Positions 1 through 7,523 of a stretch of DNA of 11,038 nt are shown one piece after another. The stretch is from NCBI GenBank assembly GCA_900617975.1, contig UZAE01012858.1, positions 19,646 through 30,683 of the forward strand, read 5' to 3'. Both the position numbers and the translations under genes were made by a program. The notes beneath the pieces were generated by a model. That model searched no databases. It saw nothing but the letters and a program-made list of their open reading frames with translations, and was not told the DNA's origin. This stretch comes from Rodentolepis nana. Taxonomy: Eukaryota; Platyhelminthes; Cestoda; Cyclophyllidea; Hymenolepididae. Position 1 is the first letter of the stretch, and each line of letters begins with the position of its first letter.

Positions 1-14
1 TGAAAGGAACTCAC

Positions 15-154
15 TCTGATCCACGCAGCTATGCGTAGAGCGATTGTACAAATGAAGAGTGAATTTTGCGTAAAATCCAGCAAATGCCACATATCACTCA
101 TATAAGCTCGCACTCCCAGCATCCAAATACTCATTATCTCCTGCCATACGAAGC
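15..154 (-). CDS. TRPC: TRPC exon 6: S2-S3, last exon in the window
   Basis: 140 nt following the acceptor CTTCAATTGTAG. The first two bases complete the Gly codon shared with exon 5. It reads FVWQEIMSIWMLGVRAYMSD and then MWHLLDFTQNSLFICTIALR, matching the TRPC S2-S3 consensus (GFxWxExxxxWxxGLxxYxxD then WNxLDFxxNSLYxxTxxLR). It closes IAAWIR|GTGAGT, in phase 0. Intron 5 before it is 209 bp (155-363). The remaining exons, covering S4 to the C-terminus, lie outside the window. Confidence 0.95.
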
Positions 155-363
155 CTACAATTGAAGATGAGTAACAAATATTATAAATAGCAAAAAAAGT
201 TTTTTATGTCTATTTTAAATATTTTATTCATATATTATTAGTCATTGGGACTGGTTATAGGCTCTATAATATATGAAATTGTTCGATTGGCTACTTGAGA
301 TCGATACGCATCAACGATCATGATTCACATTAGAGAAAATAGTTGGGGAAAACATTTCCTCAC

Positions 364-486
364 CTATTACATAGAAAATAGCGAAACTTTCGAAGAACGA
401 TGGAGATGGGTCTCGACAACTCATGCGCTGCTCCATGCTATTTGAGAAGTAGAATTCCAGGCGAAGAGCGATCAGTGTCAACAGAA
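364..486 (-). CDS. TRPC: TRPC exon 5: end of S1, S1-S2 loop, S2
   Basis: A short exon of 123 nt (2 + 40 codons + 1). The acceptor is TCTCTCAACTTTTAG. Its first two bases complete an Ile codon with the last A of exon 4, giving SFLILLTLIALRLEFYF across the junction, which continues S1. A short extracellular loop (SNSMEQRMSCRDPSPS) is followed by FFESFAIFYVIG, the start of S2. This loop is much shorter than in Drosophila TRP, and the RGPPP-like motif found in many relatives is reduced to RDPSP. The donor ATA G|GTGAGG leaves phase 1. Identification rests on position, phase and hydrophobic pattern more than on strong identity. Confidence 0.88.
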
Positions 487-1133
487 CTAAAAGTTGAGAG
501 ACAAATATGGTACTTGATGCGTTAACTCAAAGTCTTCATAGATTTGCAATCCAATTTTAGAACGTAAAAATACACCCCCTTTTGAACTGTCTTTTCTATT
601 CCATTCAATAGAAATTAACGAAGAAAGATAAAAATTCGAAATTCGAAAAAAGATGACATCAAGATACGACCTATACACGCATTGTCAGTAATCAATGAAT
701 CGCAAATTTTGATATTGCTTTTAAATACTGTTGTCTTCAAATTTGGCGGGATTAGGAAATTGTGATTCATAATGTCCTTCTTTTAGCTTAGATATGTTAG
801 AGCGAGAACACCATCAATTACGATTACTTAACTATTACATTCCAATATGTAAAGAATAGAAATAGTGCTTTTCTACATTCTTTTAGAAAAATTTAAGTTC
901 AGGAACAGCATGATCGCTTATTTTCAAATAAAAATATGGAGATTCACTAATGTAAATTTGAGTACTGGTTGAGAAATCAATCTAATTTCAGAACAGTTTT
1001 GTAGCCTTGCCTATTTAAATCTAAAGTGAAGAAGTGGATCATTCTTTTGTCTTCGACTTTACTGTTCTTTCTCTTTACCTTACAAGAAGGAGAAATTGAA
1101 TCTTAGTTCCTATGAATTTGATTTATTTCTTAC

Positions 1134-1487
1134 ACTTTTGTTATACGATGTGTGCGATAGACTTACCTCCACGTGGTGCACCCTGGGCAACGTATACTCA
1201 TACGGCAAAAAGTCTATTAACCGGCATTTGACTTCTGACTTCAAACTACCACGACCCCCCTGGCTGTCATATTCGATCCCTTCCACAGTACTCACCTTAC
1301 CTTTTTCTCTACCTTTGTGTCTGTCAGCCTCTTTTTCATCTATGAATCGCTCTTCTGTTCCCCACCCTCGACTTTCTGCTACTTTGATGAACCTTCCCTC
1401 TGTGAACCCCGAAGTCAGCTAAATGGTTAATGATATCTCTCAAAACGCCTGCCATTTGATATAAATAAATAAATACTTTTGTTATAC
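1134..1487 (+). mobile_element. Ribozyme-headed SINE-like retroposon, copy 1, with its target-site duplication
   Basis: The element occupies 1147-1474 (328 bp). It is flanked by a perfect 13-bp target-site duplication, acttttgttatac, at 1134-1146 and 1475-1487. It begins with the structured head GATGTGTGCGATAGACTTAC and continues into a pyrimidine-rich, non-coding body. It ends with gaagtcagctaaatgg, ctgccatttgatat and a tail of AAAT units. These are hallmarks of target-primed reverse transcription by a LINE, probably of the RTE type given the short tandem tail (inference). It lies in TRPC intron 4, antisense to the gene. Small ORFs inside it are chance. Confidence 0.95.
1147..1217 (+). ncRNA. 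HDV-like ribozyme fold, retroposon copy 1 (P1 decayed)
   Basis: P2 is ATAGACTT (1157-1164) with AAGTCTAT (1210-1217), 8 perfect pairs. P3 is ACC/GGT around loop TCCACGT. The P1 3' strand is GCACCCT, followed by GGGCAAC. P4 is CGTAT-ACTC-ATACG. The joining strand GCAAAA carries the cytosine that would be catalytic (C75 of the viral ribozyme). The 5' P1 strand GATGTGT has two mismatches against GCACCCT, so this copy is probably weak or inactive. Nucleotide 1147 is both P1 position 1 and the first base after the target-site duplication. Confidence 0.75.
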
Positions 1488-1943
1488 AGACTGCCCGTCA
1501 GTTTTGAAATTTTGCATGCTATAATTGGAACCGCGGTCACTGAGTCAACTTACTTTCGCATTATTCTGAGCTAAGCAATTAATTACATTGACTTGTTGTG
1601 CATATTAACAAATTTTCCCTTCTAATGATCAAAAGCAGTTACTACTCGGCACTAACTGACACCGTTGAGCTAATTACCTCGTGCAAATATCACAATACTG
1701 AGCAGTTCGATGGATGATGGGTGGTCCGATTACCCACAACTTCAAACGATGATGTCGAAGGTTAGTGTTAAGTCGAACAAAAAAAATTGTGCTTGTTGAT
1801 TTAGAATGCACTAGCAACATAACATTTTGCCACCCAGAAATTCGTCACTTTATTATAATTTAAAGCAAATACCCGCAAGAGACTACAATCAACTAAAGAA
1901 AATAAGCAAATCAACTGAAGGAAAGTGGAGTTAGATGGCTTAC

Positions 1944-2178
1944 TCAGAAATGAGATGTAAGCGCTGCTTTGACAGATGAATTTGATAAATGGCTTCCTCA
2001 ACATTCCACCCCAGCGGGAGTCTGGTGCAATAAGGCAACAAATGCAGAGAATTGGGTGAAATAATGAAATCAAAAAGATGATTCCAGCTTGGACTATGAA
2101 TGGTTTACGACGAAAACCAGGCAACCCGTCATACCACAGGGAAGCCAGCAGTTGTTGGCAGTGCGGATGAGCTACAAA
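1944..2178 (-). CDS. TRPC: TRPC exon 4: family signature, pre-S1 helix, start of S1
   Basis: The exon follows a clear acceptor (TTCTTTTTCAG) and encodes FVAHPHCQQLLASLWYDG followed by LPGFRRKPF, the most conserved block of TRPC channels before the membrane. A hydrophobic helix IVQAGIIFLISLFHPILCIC follows, then LIAPDSRWG. S1 begins with FIKFICQSSAYISFL, which matches KFICHSASYxTFL of other TRPCs. It has 78 whole codons plus one base (phase 1), ending at CTG A|GTAAGC. A longer in-frame ORF runs through the donor into intron sequence but loses all family similarity there. Confidence 0.95.
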
Positions 2179-2260
2179 CTGAAAAAGAACACGAAAAAAT
2201 CATTGAAAGGCACACCTGACTACACAGTGAGGAAAAGTAATCATTTAATAATCCTAAACA

Positions 2261-2332
2261 AGGGTGTGCGATGAACTTATCTCGATGTGGTGCGCCCTAG
2301 ACAATGTATACTCATACGAAAAATAAGTTAAT
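2261..2332 (+). ncRNA. HDV-like ribozyme remnant, retroposon copy 2 (catalytic strand lost)
   Basis: P1 AGGGTGT can still pair with GCGCCCT (A-U, three G-C, U·G, G-C, U·G). P2 is ATGAACTT with AAGTTAAT: 7 of 8 positions pair, and one G-C pair of copy 1 has become A-U on both strands (compensatory), while the neighbouring pair is broken. P3/L3 ATC-TCGATGT-GGT and P4 GTAT-ACTC-ATAC are kept. The segment after P4 reads CGAAAAAT instead of CGGCAAAA, so the presumed catalytic C is deleted. Self-cleavage is not expected from this copy. Confidence 0.65.
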
Positions 2333-2471
2333 AAACCAGCAGTTAACTTCTCACTTCAAACTACCATGACCCCAGTGTATGTCATATTAGATCACTCCCA
2401 CAGTACGTACCTCACCTTTTTCTCTTCCTTTCTATCCTCCTCGTATGCATCTATGATTCACTCTCCCCCCT

Positions 2472-2491
2472 CCCCCCCCCCCCCCCCCCCC
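2472..2491 (+). repeat. Poly-C tract of 20 nt inside retroposon copy 2
   Basis: An uninterrupted C run within the pyrimidine-rich part of the element body. Other copies have much shorter C runs at the same place (a run of 10 on the minus strand of copy 4 at 8642-8651). It is therefore an expansion inside the element. Its exact length may be affected by sequencing error. Confidence 0.9.
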
Positions 2492-2621
2492 GCTATCGGT
2501 GTTTAGTGACTTCTGGGTCCCTCCCCCCTCCTCACCCCTCCGTAAAGCCCGAAGTCAGCTAAATGGCCAATAATAACTAACATGAAACCTGTCATTTAAA
2601 ATAAATAAATAATCTTAATCA

Positions 2622-3706
2622 TGCTCTATTCTCACTCACTTATTTTATAACCTTACATCTGCAGGAAGTGGTTTTGTTTCATTTCCTTTCGTGGAATTTT
2701 AATTGCAAGTAATAAAGGGAGTGCTTATAAAATATATATTACTTTTTTTGCCAAAATAATTACTGTTTAGCCAAACTAAGCAATTGTTTTTTTTATCAAA
2801 CGATCTAGTAGTAAAGAGTTCATAAATTTCCATTTTTCGTTCAAGTTACCATTGAATGATCCCCAAGATAGGCAATAATTTAGATCTCAAGTGACTCAGG
2901 AGACTTTGATTATTTTAGAGAATTTACTTGAATTAGGGCACGTTTGGCCTAGTCTTCTCACTATCGTCCTATGTAGTCATCAATAAAATCACAATTCTTT
3001 CTCGTCACCGAGTGCTACACACCTTTTTTGACATAGCGATCAACTTACCTCAATAGAATTAATAGTCACTGATGTTAAGTGGTGTATTTACGGATTAAAA
3101 TACTCGGCAAATGGTAGCACTTTCCTGCTGCAAATCAATTAGGTAATGGCTTAATTGTATAAGCTCTTAATTAAGAAATATTTCCATATTGTTAGAAACT
3201 GAAGTCAATTAGTGAATCCAAGCGCTCTAAAAACCTTGTTTTTTTTCTACAGTCAATAAATGTGACTATTGAAATAGCATGCCTAAAAATTTTTGCATTA
3301 GACATTTCCCTTTTTTACAACGGTCATATTACCAAAATCGTAGCAATATTGGCAACCATACAAGCATCTACTTCCCTATAGCTCAACTGCGTATCAAATA
3401 AAGTCTAAGGCGTGTTTTCTATGTATTTATATATATTTCTGAGCATAGTTATGCAAAGCCGATATCTGTACAGGCATAATCTCTTCATAGTTGGCGGATA
3501 TTTTATCAATTCAAATTGGACAAACCATTCATCCATTTTGGGCATCTTTCCTTTCAAAAAAACCAATGAATCAGATGACTGTCAATTTGGGAAGGAAGAG
3601 AAAGAGGGAACGGGGATCGTAAATTTCCATTTATGGACTGGGCAATAATCCGTTATTTGGAATAGGTTAGATAATAATCACTACCTGATTTATGGCGTGA
3701 ACTTAC
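2622..3706. other. Rest of TRPC intron 3; nothing recognised
   Basis: AT-rich intronic sequence between the retroposon copy 2 duplication and exon 3. A plus-strand ORF at 3412-3648 has no recognisable motif, no good start context and unusual composition for a conserved protein. No tRNA-like fold, array or transposon ends were seen. Confidence 0.6.
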
Positions 3707-3922
3707 TCTCTTCTGCTTGTACTTAATAGCAAGCCGTAATCTGGAGAGCTGCATAGTTTGCCCCGTTAAATCACTGCGTACACCATAGAGAATTGTGTCA
3801 TCGCCTTTACTATTTCCTGAATCATGATTCAGTATAATTGCTAACTCAGTTGAACCACGGGTTTGAGCCAGAAGAGCTGTAGCAAAGGCTTCGCAGTTCT
3901 TTGAAAGCTTCTCATAATCTTC
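3707..3922 (-). CDS. TRPC: TRPC exon 3: linker helical region
   Basis: This exon encodes 72 residues (266-337). It lies only 44 bp from exon 2: the intron 3923-3966 begins GTATGT and ends TTTTTTTTCCAG. It opens [20 protein letters not shown], matching the conserved TRPC segment usually read as EYxELxxQCxxFAxxLL. It continues [16 protein letters not shown] and closes with [12 protein letters not shown], the conserved basic helix. The middle section (about [19 protein letters not shown]) is longer than in insect TRP-gamma and looks lineage-specific. The donor AGA|GTAAGT is in phase 0. Confidence 0.95.
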
Positions 3923-3966
3923 CTGGAAAAAAAATATATACTTGGTAAGCAACGCGTGTGACATAC

Positions 3967-4296
3967 TTTGAATTCATTTTCCAATCTCCCTAAGCGTTTA
4001 GTCTCCCAACTGAGTTCAAACGCTGTTAGAATCGGGTCAGAACTGGAGAGAATGATGAAGCACGGGCTTGCAAGAGCTTTGTAAGCGTTTATCCGCAGCT
4101 TTGAATGCTGAAGACTATCTTCACGACTTGCTTGAACGCAAGCGTTGCATGCACACCTCAACTCATGGGGTTTGGTGATCCTATTGCCACGATCAAGAAG
4201 GAGTTTTATAATGGTGTAGTTGTCGCGATGAGCCGCAAGAATTAGAGGTGTGATATCGGGAGTGAAAACTGACGATTCGACGTGCCCTAAAAGACC
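3967..4296 (-). CDS. TRPC: TRPC exon 2: fourth ankyrin repeat, zinc site, linker helices
   Basis: This exon encodes 110 residues (156-265) and follows the acceptor TTCTGATAG in phase 0. It starts [20 protein letters not shown] and continues [18 protein letters not shown], an ankyrin repeat almost identical to insect and vertebrate TRPC proteins. H199, C203, C205 and C208 keep the spacing of the zinc-binding site known from TRPC structures. [18 protein letters not shown] (residues 216-233) is the core of the Pfam TRP_2 domain, and [20 protein letters not shown] continues the linker helices. The donor AAA|GTATGT is in phase 0. In-frame reading beyond it leaves the family at once. Confidence 0.96.
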
Positions 4297-4862
4297 CTAT
4301 CAGAAGAAACAATTTTGAGGTTTTTGTGCAAAATAATTAAAAACCTTCTTGTGCGAGTCACAGCCAATCTAGTCATTAAGCACTAGTAGAAAATTATCGG
4401 AGCATATTTGTCAACCCTTACGAAGAAGGGTTTCATTATACACCTCGAGGATAATCTTAAAGCGCTCATATGTTAATGCAAGGCCAGATTAAATAGCACG
4501 AAAAGGGCAGACAACACCATAATTAAAACTAGGCTTCTATTTGGTGTTTTAAGGAAGCGAAAGATAATTAGAGGTTACTTTATATAATGATAAATCCCTT
4601 TGATATGATAAAGAAAAACACAATTATCTCTCGAAACTATAGTCCGCAGTTTGTGATTCTATTGCTAGATGCATTTTGTAGTAAGGGAACACAGCACGTG
4701 AAGAAAATTTGATGTGGTATTTACAAATGTCAAAACATGGAAACGCGCTGTTGAAATTAGGTCATCTCTAGTTGACTGCTGACGGATCTCGAGTTGATAG
4801 TTTTTTACACGAAAACGTGTAGATTCACACTACTCTACTAACACAAGTTTGACTGGCACAAG
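4297..4862. other. TRPC intron 1, part downstream of the mariner; nothing recognised
   Basis: Intronic AT-rich sequence between the acceptor of exon 2 and the microsatellite. No open coding block, structured RNA or repeat shared with the rest of the window was seen. Confidence 0.6.
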
Positions 4863-4866
4863 TATA

Positions 4867-4868
4867 TG

Positions 4869-4923
<55 letters not shown>

Positions 4924-4924
4924 G
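4867..4924 (+). repeat. Compound (CA)n(TA)n microsatellite at the left edge of the mariner
   Basis: About 15 CA units (from about 4872) pass into about 11 TA units and end just before the left mariner terminus. Together with the (AT)n tract on the far side (6215-6240) this looks like one TA-rich microsatellite split by the transposon, which inserts at TA. Confidence 0.9.
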
Positions 4925-4926
4925 TA

Positions 4927-4952
4927 TTAGGTTGGCAACTAAGTCATTGCCG
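4927..4952 (+). repeat. Mariner left terminal inverted repeat
   Basis: 26 bp starting TTAGGTTGGCAACTAAG and continuing TCATTGCCG. It matches the right end (6188-6213, inverted) with two differences, both within the outermost five bases. Confidence 0.93.
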
Positions 4953-5000
4953 ATTTCAAATAAGAAGGCAAATTCGGAATTTTTGTTTAAAAATATAACT

Positions 5001-6030
5001 TTATTCAATTAGATATTGGACGTTCTTGTCGATGACCTTTTTCCATCGTTCTGGCAGAGTAAAAATTCTCCGTTCGTAAAATGTCTGGTCTTTGCTATTA
5101 AAAAACTGAATTAGGTGTGATCCGACATCATCCGCGTTGTTAAAAATTTTACCATTTAAAGAGTTTTGCATGGAACGAAACAAATGGTAATCCGAAGGCG
5201 CAAGGTCAGGGCTATATGGTGGGTGTGACAAAACATCCCAACCCAGTTCCAATAATTTTTGCCGAGTAACCAAAGATGTGTGGGGCCTTGGGTTATCATG
5301 ATGGAAAACAACACCCTTCCGATTTGATAATGCCGGCCGCTTATCTTCAATTGCATCCTTCAGTTTTTCGAGTTCTTCAACATACACATTTGAATTTATC
5401 GTTTGGTTCTGCGGCATGAGTTCAAAATACAAAATTCCTTTGTGATCCCACCACACTGACAGCATAATCTTTTTTGGTGAATCTCTGCTTTTGATACTGT
5501 TTGGGCTGGTTGATCTTGCTTCACCCATGATCTCTTGCCAGTAACATTGTTATAAACTATCCACTTTTCGTCGCCAGTAACTAGGTTCTTCAGAAATGGA
5601 TCATTCTCATTGCGTTTCAGTAGCGGCGAATCACAGATGCTAATCCGTTGCGTCAAATGAATTTCCTTTAACTGGTGAGGGATCCATAAATCAAGTTTCT
5701 TGACATAACCAAGGGTTTTTCATTTTTTTCAATGCATGTATGCGACACATTGAGCTTCTCTGCAATATCTCGTGTTGTGCTGTGACGATTTGAATCGATA
5801 ATGGCCTTGATATGGGTTTCATCCACTTCGACTGGGCGGCCAGATCGTTGTGAATTTTTCAGTGAAAAATCACCGGAACGAAATCTTTCAAACCAATTTC
5901 GACACTGCCTTTCTTTTAAGGCTTCATCTCCATATACCCCACATAACTTCTTTTGTGCTTGCGATGCGTTCTTGCCTTTTCGGAAGTAATACAATAAAAT
6001 GTGTCAGAAGTGCACGTCCTGTTCTTTCAT
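5001..6030 (-). pseudogene. Mariner transposase pseudogene (one stop, two frameshifts)
   Basis: The original ORF can be followed from ATG at 6030 to the stop at 5001, about 343 codons, the usual mariner length. The N-terminal helix-turn-helix part (KNASQAQKKLCGVYGDEAL, then NWFERFRSGDFSL, RSGRP, and TTRDIAEKLNVSHTCIEK), the WIPHQL linker (the equivalent of WVPHEL) and the DD34D catalytic domain are all present. The three acidic residues lie in TGDEKW, FHHDNPRPH and SPDLAPSD, with exactly 34 residues between the second and third. Lesions: an in-frame TGA at 6004-6006 (an Arg CGA to TGA change, by comparison with the family's usual HFRH), a one-base deletion near 5716-5722, and a one-base deletion in the six-T run at 5470-5475. 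The triad itself is intact, so the element died recently in evolutionary terms. Confidence 0.95.
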
Positions 6031-6187
6031 TTTTAAATTGGGATAAAAACAAAACTAAAGAACTAAACAAAAAAAATTTTTTACTACTTAACCTAGAAGC
6101 CCATACGGTAAGAAAAAAATATAGGTTAGATGCTCTGGCCACGTTAACAAAACAAAAGAAAGTATAGAGTGAATCTGTCAACAAAAA

Positions 6188-6213
6188 CGGCAATGACTTA
6201 GTTGCCAATCCAA
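6188..6213 (-). repeat. Mariner right terminal inverted repeat
   Basis: Read on the minus strand it is TTGGATTGGCAACTAAG followed by TCATTGCCG, the partner of 4927-4952. The two terminal differences from the left end would be expected to weaken transposase binding or cleavage, though this cannot be measured here. Confidence 0.93.
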
Positions 6214-6214
6214 G

Positions 6215-6240
6215 ATATATATATATATATATATATATAT
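6215..6240 (+). repeat. (AT)n microsatellite at the right edge of the mariner
   Basis: A pure AT-dinucleotide run directly outside the right mariner end, probably the other half of the tract at 4867-4924. Confidence 0.9.
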
Positions 6241-6351
6241 AGAGCCTGGAATAATTCGAAATTTGAAGTTAATACACTTAAATTACAAGTAAAATATACA
6301 TTCATTTACATTTCTGCTCAAAGTTAGCAGAATTAAAATGTTTTACCTTAC

Positions 6352-6816
6352 CTTAAGATTCTTTCTTTGCTGGCGTTCGCTTTGTGCCTGTAAGATGAGT
6401 TCAACAGCCTGAATATTCTCCTCCGATATTGCATGAAGTAGACTGTCTCTCAGTTCAATCGCCTCATAGGTGAGAAGCATTTGGAGGAGTTCAATTTGTT
6501 CCGTTTCTATTGCAATTCGAATAGCTCCTCTTCCCATAGCATCTAAACAATTGACATTTACATTATAATGCTTAGCATTTTCGATCAGCCTGCGAGCTGT
6601 GTTCATATCTCCATATTCCGCTGAGTGCAAAAGGAGTTTCTCAAATCGATTTAATTCTCCCTGACCATAGGGCATATCTAAATAACCCAAGTTGAGAACA
6701 CGTCGACCATTAGTGGGGTCATCAATATTCCCCAAACTTTCTCTCGTCGTTTGACTACTTCGGAAGGCATTCGAAACCGAAACCTCTTGAACAACTTTCC
6801 TTGCAGCTTGTTTCAT
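6352..6816 (-). CDS. TRPC: TRPC exon 1: start codon and ankyrin repeats
   Basis: This exon encodes 155 residues. After a divergent N-terminal leader of about 55 residues it runs into FEKLLLHSAEYGDMNTARRL and NVNCLDAMGRGAIRIAIETE, which are typical TRPC ankyrin repeats (GDxxxxRRLI, VNCxDxxGRxAxxIAI). A third repeat is LRDSLLHAISEENIQAVELI. The exon ends AAG|GTAAGG in phase 0. The ATG at 6816 is taken as the start for three reasons: it has A at -3, an in-frame TGA lies 30 nt upstream, and no AG acceptor occurs between that stop and the ATG. An upstream non-coding exon, or trans-splicing to the 5' UTR, cannot be excluded. Translation past the donor stops after two more codons, which confirms the splice. 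Confidence 0.93.
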
Positions 6817-7523
6817 GTTGGCAAACCAAATACAGTGGGTTATTCAAGTATCTAGAATGAGGCTAAATGGCCAAGTAGCCTTCCTTTCTTGTCTAGCAAT
6901 CCACCCAAACCAGCAAAAAGCAATCTGTCCCCCCAATCCAATCTCCTGAATTAATGCAGGGATTTCAAGCATGCGGATGGAGCCCAACCAATGAGGAGTG
7001 GTGTCTGTCGCTTGGATATCGATAAACATACGTTCTACCTTCTTTCATGTCATTCTGCTAATGCAAATTAATTCCTGCAAATTGCAAATTGTCTCCTTGC
7101 AAGAATGGGAGTGAGACTTACATCACGCGCTATAGAAATGTAGCCTTTTATACTTCATGCCTACACATAATCAACTGGCCTGAAAATGAAGGAAAAATTT
7201 GGAATGAAAAGTGTCCTCTCTCATAATAAATGTTATCTAACTAATAACTATACGATGTTGTAAATAAGTAGTCACTTGAGTAAGACAATCAGTATCGAAA
7301 CCATTTTTGTGGCGAGTACATTCCAAAGTTGGGGAAAAAATAGGGAAGCGCTACTCTCTCAAATTGGTCAATTTGAGGCTCGTGCCGAACCAATCTAATC
7401 TGTAATGTCCCAATTCACAGTTTCACGTGTCTCATCATTTCCCACTGTTCTGCGCCTCCAGTTGGTCGTGACTCGGCGCACGCATCAACTGCTGGGGAAT
7501 GGCGGGTGTTAAATGCGTTACTT
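6817..7523. other. Region upstream of the TRPC start codon; no gene recognised
   Basis: This contains the 5' flank of the TRPC gene, so the promoter, the 5' UTR or a non-coding first exon is expected here or further right. A minus-strand ORF at 6844-7029 has no TRPC similarity and ends in a stop before the TRPC start. No convincing core promoter motif could be fixed by eye. Confidence 0.5.

Larger units (their letters stand above)
2247..2621 (+). mobile_element. Ribozyme-headed SINE-like retroposon, copy 2
   Basis: The element occupies 2261-2607 (347 bp) in TRPC intron 3, antisense to the gene. A 14-bp duplication with two mismatches flanks it (aataatcctaaaca at 2247-2260 and aataatcttaatca at 2608-2621). 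It shares the head, the body and the end (gaagtcagctaaatgg, then gtcattt and an AAAT tail) with copy 1. It is the most diverged full-length copy and has gained a run of 20 C (2472-2491) in the pyrimidine-rich body. The greater divergence and the imperfect duplication agree with an older insertion. Confidence 0.92.
4927..6213 (-). mobile_element. Tc1/mariner-superfamily element, mellifera-type mariner (inactive)
   Basis: A 1287-bp element, the standard mariner length. Terminal inverted repeats begin TTAGGTTGGCAACTAAGTC on the left and TTGGATTGGCAACTAAGTC on the right (24 of 26 positions match). It holds one transposase gene on the minus strand with short flanks (74 bp left, 183 bp right), as usual for mariner. 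The left end abuts TA. On the right the expected TA reads GA before a TATATA run, so the duplication has either mutated or slipped. Placement in the mellifera subfamily is inferred from the TIR style. It sits in TRPC intron 1, in the same orientation as that gene. Confidence 0.95.
15..6816 (-). other. TRPC: TRPC-family cation channel gene, N-terminal half (gene model, six exons)
   Basis: Gene-level entry for a transient receptor potential canonical (TRPC) channel, a plasma-membrane non-selective Ca2+/Na+ channel subunit that works as a tetramer. Joining the exons 6352-6816, 3967-4296, 3707-3922, 1944-2178, 364-486 and 15-154 gives 503 codons with no stop. Junction phases are 0, 0, 0, 1, 1 and then 0 at the left edge. 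Visible in order: ankyrin repeats (about residues 57-191), a His-x3-Cys-x-Cys-x2-Cys zinc-site pattern (H199, C203, C205, C208), linker helices (about 215-337), the family signature WYDGLPGFRRK (352-362), pre-S1 helix (about 366-388), S1, S2 and S3. Known TRPC proteins are usually 800-1000 residues, so S4-S6, the pore and the C-terminal TRP helix must lie beyond the left edge. Introns are 2055, 44, 1528, 1457 and 209 bp. The closest family members appear to be TRPC/TRP-gamma type. The exact orthologue is not resolved. Confidence 0.95.

Noticed and set aside
1147..1217. tRNA-derived SINE head with Pol III A and B boxes
   Set aside because: A B-box-like TTCGATCC occurs only in copy 1 (about 1274) and is not kept in copies 2, 3 and 4. 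The head folds as an HDV-like ribozyme and not as a cloverleaf.
1096..1422. 108-residue plus-strand ORF, and similar ORFs at 7682-7906 and 8594-8863
   Set aside because: They lie in retroposon copies, the reading frame is not kept between copies, and the protein is low-complexity Ser/Pro/Thr/Phe from pyrimidine-rich DNA.
3412..3648. 78-residue plus-strand ORF in TRPC intron 3
   Set aside because: No recognisable motif or homology, and it lies inside a well-defined intron on the other strand.
6844..7029. 61-residue minus-strand ORF just upstream of the TRPC start
   Set aside because: It is in another frame, has no TRPC similarity and is not joined to exon 1 by any good splice site.
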